Both the position numbers and the translations under genes were made by a program. This document shows, one piece after another, positions 15,213-18,926 of a stretch of DNA of 18,926 nt; within the stretch, counting starts at the first letter, position 1, and each line of letters opens with the position of its first letter. The stretch is from positions 1 through 18,926 of the forward strand of contig DJOD01000027.1 in the NCBI GenBank assembly GCA_002437115.1, read 5' to 3'. The stretch is from Prevotella sp. UBA6447 (GTDB taxonomy: Bacteria; Bacteroidota; Bacteroidia; Bacteroidales; Bacteroidaceae). Under the pieces are notes generated by a model. That model worked only from the letters and a program-made list of their open reading frames with translations, was not told the origin of the DNA and did not search any database.

Positions 15213-18200
15213 TCATTTGCATGACGACACCTGGTTCTCAGGCAACAGGATGGCACCTTCTTGCTTCATGCCGTCCATCATGATGCGCAACGGGTGGTCG
15301 AAACGCACATGGCGCACCCATTGGGTCTCGTCAACGGCGGGCATCTCATCGAGAATGTCCTTGCGCAAGAGACCTCCCTCGCCAGGATGGTTGGTATCGA
15401 TGGTGAAATAACCCACGCCAAACGACGTGAGGTTCTGGAAGAAGTGGGTGCCCTGGCTGGGGTCTACACGATAGTTGCGCAGCACCACCTCGACAATGGC
15501 ACGCGCCGCCGAGATGTTGGGCCACTTGACAGGCACGCCGAGCCAAGGATCGCTCGATCCCCAGCGCCCAGGACCGACGAGCACATAATTGCGTCCCTCG
15601 TCAAGGAAGCGGCGGTTGATGCGCTCAATGTCGGAAGCCACCGAGGGGTTGTTCATCGCCGTGAACTGGTCGTCGTATTTCACGTAGACCACGTCGGTCA
15701 CGTCGTCCGTGATGCCATGGCCCAGCGAGTTGTGGCAACGCAACAGGCACTCGGCATCGGGAAAGGCGGCCACATCCTCCACCAGCGTCTGCTTGGAGTC
15801 GACAATAGGACGGATTTGCAAGAGGTAGAACTCACCAGTCTTGTCATCGTTGAGATTACAGGCAAACTCTATCTCCACAGGCCGACGCATGGCCTCAGCA
15901 CCATACTTCATCGACATCTGCAGGATTTGTGGCAGCGGGAACACGTCGTTTTGCAAAACGCCACAGAAGGAGATAACCTTTCGCCCGCCCTCGTAGAGCC
16001 CGTCACGTATCACCTGGTCATAGGGATCAAAGGTCGACGCTATGTAGCGGAGCGACCCGTCCTTGTCGGCTTCCTTCACCTTGAGTTTCAGGATGTTGAA
16101 CCCGTCATCCACCTTGAAGTCGGTCCCCACGTGCTTCATGTCGAGCGCGTAGAAGCGGGTCTGAGTCTCACGCAGCGCCATTTCCATCTCGCTCATCTGC
16201 AACACCTGGTGGGGATGGTAAGGCGACACGCGAAGGGTCTGGCCACCGTCCACGATATACTTGCCCAGTCCCAGAGCCAGCGACGCGATGCCCTCCTCGG
16301 CGGTCTCGTCGCCAATGGGGTAATAGTTGAGACTACGCAACACGCCAGAGATGTTGGGATAATAATGGTCGCCATAGGTCTTGCCCACCACTTCCTGGAG
16401 GATGACGGCCATCTTCTCCTGGTCGATGACATTGCTCGTGGCAGTCATGTAAGCTTTCGAGTCGCGGTAGAACACCGAGGCGTAAACGCCCTTGATGGCG
16501 GCGGCCAACATCCGCAGCATCTCATACTTGTCAGCGAGATAGGGTATCATGTAGGTGCTGTAGATGCCTGCAAAAGGCTGGTAGTGGCTGTCCTCGAGTA
16601 GCGAGCTGGAACGAATGGCGATGGGGCTTTTCGTGGCCTCAAAGAAGGTAAAGAAATCGTCAATGTAGCTGTCGGGCAACTGCGCTTTGAGGAAGTGCTG
16701 CAGGATCACCTCATCTGGAGCGTCGCTCAGGGCGATGTCGTAGAGGTTGTTGTGCTCCATGAACTGGTCGAACACGTCGGTGCATAGCACCAGCGTCTTG
16801 GGTATCTGCACAGTGGCGCCAGCATACTGGTTGAACTGCGGGTGGGTCTTCACCACATGGTCGAGAAAGGCCAAGCCACGGCCCTTGCCTCCCAGCGAAC
16901 CTTCGCCAATGCGGGCGAAGTGGGCATAGCGGTCAAACTTGCCACGGTCGAAGACGGCCACCACGCCGATGTTCTTCATGTGGCGATACTGCACGATGGC
17001 GTCGAAGATGATTTGCCGGTGGGCGTCGACATCTTGCAACTTGTGCCAGGTGACGTGCTTGAGGAAGTTGGACACGGGAAAGATGGCGCGCGCCGTGAGC
17101 CAGCGGCTCATGTGGTTGCGCGAGATGTGGTAGAGCATGGAGTCGCGCGGTATCTTGAAGATGTTGTCCTGGAGTTCCTTCAAGGTGCTGATGCGCATGA
17201 TTTCGGCGTGGGTCTTCGGGTCGCGAAAGATGAAGTCGCCAAAGCCCATGTGCTCTTCGAGCAGGTGACGCAGGTCAACGCTGAGCATCTTCGAGTTCTT
17301 GTCCACAAAGCGGAAGCCCTCTTGCTCGGCGCGCTCCCGGTTGGCGGCCTCAGCGCTCTCCATGATGAGCGGCACATACTCGTCCTCGCGCCGGATGGCT
17401 TCCAGCAGCTTGAAGCCGGCCTCGGGGTCTTTCTCGACCGACGAGGCTCCCGCCCCCACGATTTGCGACCGCTGGGTGGCATGGAGCGGGAACCGCACGT
17501 CGCTGATCACGCCCAGGCAGTTGTCCTTGTGGCGCTCATAGATGTTCATGGCCTCCTCATAGGTGCGCGCCAGCACCACCTTGGGCCGCCCGCGCATGCG
17601 CAGGTTGGCGGCGTGGCGGTTGAGGGCCTCGGTGGCGAAGTTTTGGCTCTGCTTGAGGATGTAACTGTAGAGGTTGGGAAGAATGGAACTGTAGAAGCGG
17701 ATGCTGTCTTCCACCAGCAGAATCATCTGCACGCCGGCCTCCTGGATGTCGTGGTCGAGGTTCATCTTGTCCTCGATGAGCTTGATGATCGACATGATGA
17801 GGTTGGTGTTGCCCAGCCAGCAGAACACATAATCGAAGATGCTAAGGTCCTCGTCTTGCATGCGGCGGGTGATGCCATGTGAGAAGGGCGTGAGCACCAC
17901 GCAGTGGATCTCGGGAAACTTGCCCTTGATGGCGCGCGCCACGGCGAAGGCATCGTTGTCGGCGTTGCCGGGCATGCAAATCACGAGGTCTATTTTCATC
18001 GTGGCCAGCACCGCCTCGGCCTCGGCGATGGTCGACACCTGCGTGAAGGTGGGTGGGTAACGAAGTCCCAGTTCCATGTATTCGTTGAAGATTTTTTCCT
18101 CAACGCGACCGTCGTCCTCAAGCATAAACGCGTCATAAGGGTTGGCCACGATGAGCACATTGTATATGCGGCGCATCATCAGGTTGACGAACGTCACGTC

Positions 18201-18245
18201 TTTCAGTATAAACTTGTTCCACTCCTGTGGAATTTTGCTCTCCAT
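15213..18245 (-). CDS. Dual-receiver PEP-synthase/PPDK ATP-grasp-like protein
   Basis: A 1010-residue cytoplasmic protein. About 26-160 is a receiver-like domain with a degenerate site (DLVICMPG, no acceptor Asp). About 173-330 is a second receiver with all key residues: Glu179/Asp180, acceptor Asp249, Ser297 and Lys316. About 440-815 is the ATP-grasp domain of pyruvate phosphate dikinase / PEP synthase, with GEGSLGGKGRGLAFL (447-461), AIRSSSLLED (543-552), QPFAGIYS and a terminal FYLLQIRPI (806-814). The remaining 195 residues hold VGPGRWGSSDPWLG and other conserved-looking motifs of unknown fold. The swivelling phosphohistidine domain (GGxTSHAA type) and PEP-binding barrel are missing, so a full PEP synthase or dikinase reaction is not expected. 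It is first in an operon with the MutS-like ATPase. Annotated in relatives only as PEP/pyruvate-binding domain protein; function unknown. Confidence 0.88.
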   Translation of the reverse strand: MESKIPQEWNKFILKDVTFVNLMMRRIYNVLIVANPYDAFMLEDDGRVEEKIFNEYMELGLRYPPTFTQVSTIAEAEAVLATMKIDLVICMPGNADNDAFAVARAIKGKFPEIHCVVLTPFSHGITRRMQDEDLSIFDYVFCWLGNTNLIMSIIKLIEDKMNLDHDIQEAGVQMILLVEDSIRFYSSILPNLYSYILKQSQNFATEALNRHAANLRMRGRPKVVLARTYEEAMNIYERHKDNCLGVISDVRFPLHATQRSQIVGAGASSVEKDPEAGFKLLEAIRREDEYVPLIMESAEAANRERAEQEGFRFVDKNSKMLSVDLRHLLEEHMGFGDFIFRDPKTHAEIMRISTLKELQDNIFKIPRDSMLYHISRNHMSRWLTARAIFPVSNFLKHVTWHKLQDVDAHRQIIFDAIVQYRHMKNIGVVAVFDRGKFDRYAHFARIGEGSLGGKGRGLAFLDHVVKTHPQFNQYAGATVQIPKTLVLCTDVFDQFMEHNNLYDIALSDAPDEVILQHFLKAQLPDSYIDDFFTFFEATKSPIAIRSSSLLEDSHYQPFAGIYSTYMIPYLADKYEMLRMLAAAIKGVYASVFYRDSKAYMTATSNVIDQEKMAVILQEVVGKTYGDHYYPNISGVLRSLNYYPIGDETAEEGIASLALGLGKYIVDGGQTLRVSPYHPHQVLQMSEMEMALRETQTRFYALDMKHVGTDFKVDDGFNILKLKVKEADKDGSLRYIASTFDPYDQVIRDGLYEGGRKVISFCGVLQNDVFPLPQILQMSMKYGAEAMRRPVEIEFACNLNDDKTGEFYLLQIRPIVDSKQTLVEDVAAFPDAECLLRCHNSLGHGITDDVTDVVYVKYDDQFTAMNNPSVASDIERINRRFLDEGRNYVLVGPGRWGSSDPWLGVPVKWPNISAARAIVEVVLRNYRVDPSQGTHFFQNLTSFGVGYFTIDTNHPGEGGLLRKDILDEMPAVDETQWVRHVRFDHPLRIMMDGMKQEGAILLPENQVSSCK

Positions 18246-18283
18246 GTCGTGTTGTGTTAGGTTGGGTATTTTGCTTCGACTTG

Positions 18284-18291
18284 CAAATATA
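18284..18291 (-). promoter_or_regulatory. Promoter -7 box of the PEP-synthase-like/MutS-like operon
   Basis: The minus strand carries TATATTTG (18291-18284), an exact TAnnTTTG match, about 38 bases before the ATG at 18245. No good TTTG box is seen 19-21 bases upstream (the nearest CAAA on the plus strand is at 18325, 33 bases away), so the promoter may be weak or need an activator. Confidence 0.5.
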
Positions 18292-18411
18292 GCTCATTTT
18301 TCCCACATGGCCATGACATCGTGCCAAAATTAAATGGCTGGCGACAGGAAAATGCTTTTGGAAAGATTATTCTGAAAAAAGACGCTCCTCCACACTGTGG
18401 CAAATAGGGGG

Positions 18412-18436
18412 CGAAACGGCCGTCATCGGCCTTTCG
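18412..18436. repeat. Inverted repeat in the right-edge non-coding region
   Basis: CGAAA (18412-18416) pairs with TTTCG (18432-18436), and after one bulged C, GGCCG (18418-18422) pairs with CGGCC (18427-18431) over a TCAT loop. This is a stable 10-pair stem. A perfect 12-base palindrome, GGCTGCGCAGCC, follows at 18472-18483. Confidence 0.7.
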
Positions 18437-18572
18437 AGAGGGAGGGGAACTCCTTTTCCCGACGGGTAAAGGGCTGCGCAGCCGGAGATTAGGCACCTGT
18501 CGAGACACGGGAGCTGCCCGGTCGGACCACGGTGGCTAAGGCATCGTCGCTCGATAGCTATGCTTTCGAGTC

Positions 18573-18651
18573 ACGATAGGATAGCTTCTTATGGGCTGTC
18601 GGGCTGTCGGGCAGCGTCAGCAGAAAAGAGAAACCTACAACATCCTATCGT
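18573..18651. repeat. Spaced 10-base inverted repeat
   Basis: ACGATAGGAT (18573-18582) is the exact reverse complement of ATCCTATCGT (18642-18651), with 59 bases between. The spacer contains the tandem GGGCTGTC repeats. Confidence 0.6.
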
Positions 18652-18800
18652 TCAACCAATTACAAAAACCTAAAAATCAGCGTTTATTTACGTCTTAATG
18701 CTCACCCATTCGCAGCGACCCCATTCTCGGAAGGCCTATCGTAAAGATTGTTGACATTCCCACAGTGGGTGCGGTGGCTCACCCTAACGCTATCAATCAC

Positions 18801-18819
18801 GCGACGTGGGACACGTCGC
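18801..18819. repeat. Perfect 8-base hairpin
   Basis: GCGACGTG (18801-18808) pairs with CACGTCGC (18812-18819) over a GGA loop. No T-run follows on either strand, so it does not look like a terminator. Confidence 0.7.
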
Positions 18820-18863
18820 CCACTAAATCGCACCGATTGGCTGTAAAGTGGGAGGAGAACTGC

Positions 18864-18901
18864 ATTTTTTCTGGTGAATACCAACTTTCACAAGAAAAAA
18901 T
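18864..18901. repeat. 38-base inverted repeat with T and A tracts at its outer edges
   Basis: ATTTTTTCT (18864-18872) pairs with AGAAAAAAT (18893-18901). After one G/A mismatch, GTGAA (18874-18878) pairs with TTCAC (18887-18891) around an 8-base loop. The T-tract lies on the left and the A-tract on the right, opposite to the order expected for a bidirectional terminator. Confidence 0.7.
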
Positions 18902-18926
18902 ATGTAGGGATGTTCTATAAATTAAA

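Larger units (their letters stand above)
18342..18926. other. Long structured non-coding stretch at the right edge
   Basis: About 585 bases without a credible gene. Short open frames here have no domain, no plausible start context and odd composition. The DNA instead carries several inverted repeats (listed separately) and short direct repeats: GGGCTGTC twice in tandem (18593-18608) followed by a partial third copy, GCTCACCC at 18700 and 18777, CCTATCGT at 18644 and 18735, and CCCATTC at 18705 and 18720. CCCAC/GTGGG (18759-18763 with 18765-18769) also pair. It could be a dispersed intergenic repeat, a structured RNA or the leader of a gene beyond the window. I recognise no known RNA family in it: the RNase P, tmRNA and SRP signatures were not found. 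Confidence 0.55.

Noticed and set aside
15261..16601. 446-residue plus-strand frame opposite the PEP-synthase-like gene
   Set aside because: Antisense shadow with repetitive VH-rich composition; the minus-strand protein has recognisable receiver and ATP-grasp motifs.
16842..17882. 346-residue plus-strand frame opposite the receiver domains
   Set aside because: Same reason: GC-rich antisense frame with no motif or start signal.
18257..18508. 83-residue minus-strand frame upstream of the PEP-synthase-like gene
   Set aside because: It overlaps the promoter and several hairpins, has no domain, and its residues simply reflect repeat-rich DNA.
18702..18884. 60-residue minus-strand frame at the right edge
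   Set aside because: It runs through a perfect hairpin and other repeats and has no family resemblance; better explained as non-coding repeat DNA.
18246..18926. Possible RNase P RNA, tmRNA, SRP RNA or tRNA in the long gap
   Set aside because: The conserved core sequences of these RNAs were looked for on both strands and not seen; no cloverleaf with a tRNA T-loop motif was found.

Overview
The window looks like chromosomal DNA from a member of the Bacteroidota, most likely Bacteroidales and probably Prevotellaceae. The evidence is the gene families present (GIN-domain lipoprotein, DUF5024-like protein, OMP_b-brl_3 outer membrane protein, FucP-type sugar transporter, dual-receiver PEP-synthase-like protein) and promoters of the TTTG-N19-21-TAnnTTTG type that is characteristic of this phylum. 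No integrase, transposase, CRISPR array, tRNA or rRNA was seen. The genus is an inference; no 16S or marker search was possible.

Layout. (1) 1-1300: class II fructose-bisphosphate aldolase (fba, minus strand) with a clear housekeeping promoter and an intrinsic terminator. (2) 1305-3575: a minus-strand four-gene operon of GIN-domain lipoprotein, ECF sigma factor, anti-sigma-like membrane protein and small secreted DUF5024-like protein, tightly packed, with an ECF-like candidate promoter in front. (3) 3594-6681: a 970-residue outer membrane beta-barrel protein of the TonB-dependent-receptor-like class with its own promoter and terminator. (4) 6785-12092: a pantothenate/coenzyme A locus. panC-panD run rightward, panB faces them, and panB shares a divergent promoter region with a second rightward operon of coaBC, type II pantothenate kinase and a Rossmann/DUF2520 protein. 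(5) 12105-13328: a FucP-family sugar:proton symporter, convergent with the CoA operon across a long shared terminator hairpin. (6) 13455-18245: a two-gene minus-strand operon joining a 1010-residue receiver/receiver/PEP-synthase ATP-grasp protein to a membrane-anchored MutS-family ATPase. (7) 18246-18926: about 680 bases with no credible gene but several inverted and direct repeats.

How the genes fit together. The CoA locus encodes ketopantoate formation (PanB), beta-alanine formation (PanD), condensation to pantothenate (PanC), phosphorylation (type II PanK), and cysteine addition plus decarboxylation (CoaBC). The only step missing between ketoisovalerate and 4'-phosphopantetheine is ketopantoate reduction. 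The DUF2520 protein at the end of the coaBC operon is a two-domain Rossmann protein of the right kind, and is proposed here as a PanG-like ketopantoate reductase. The least understood unit is the PEP-synthase-like/MutS-like pair: a phosphorelay-type protein lacking the phosphohistidine domain, 6 bases from a membrane-bound MutS ATPase that lacks a mismatch-recognition domain.
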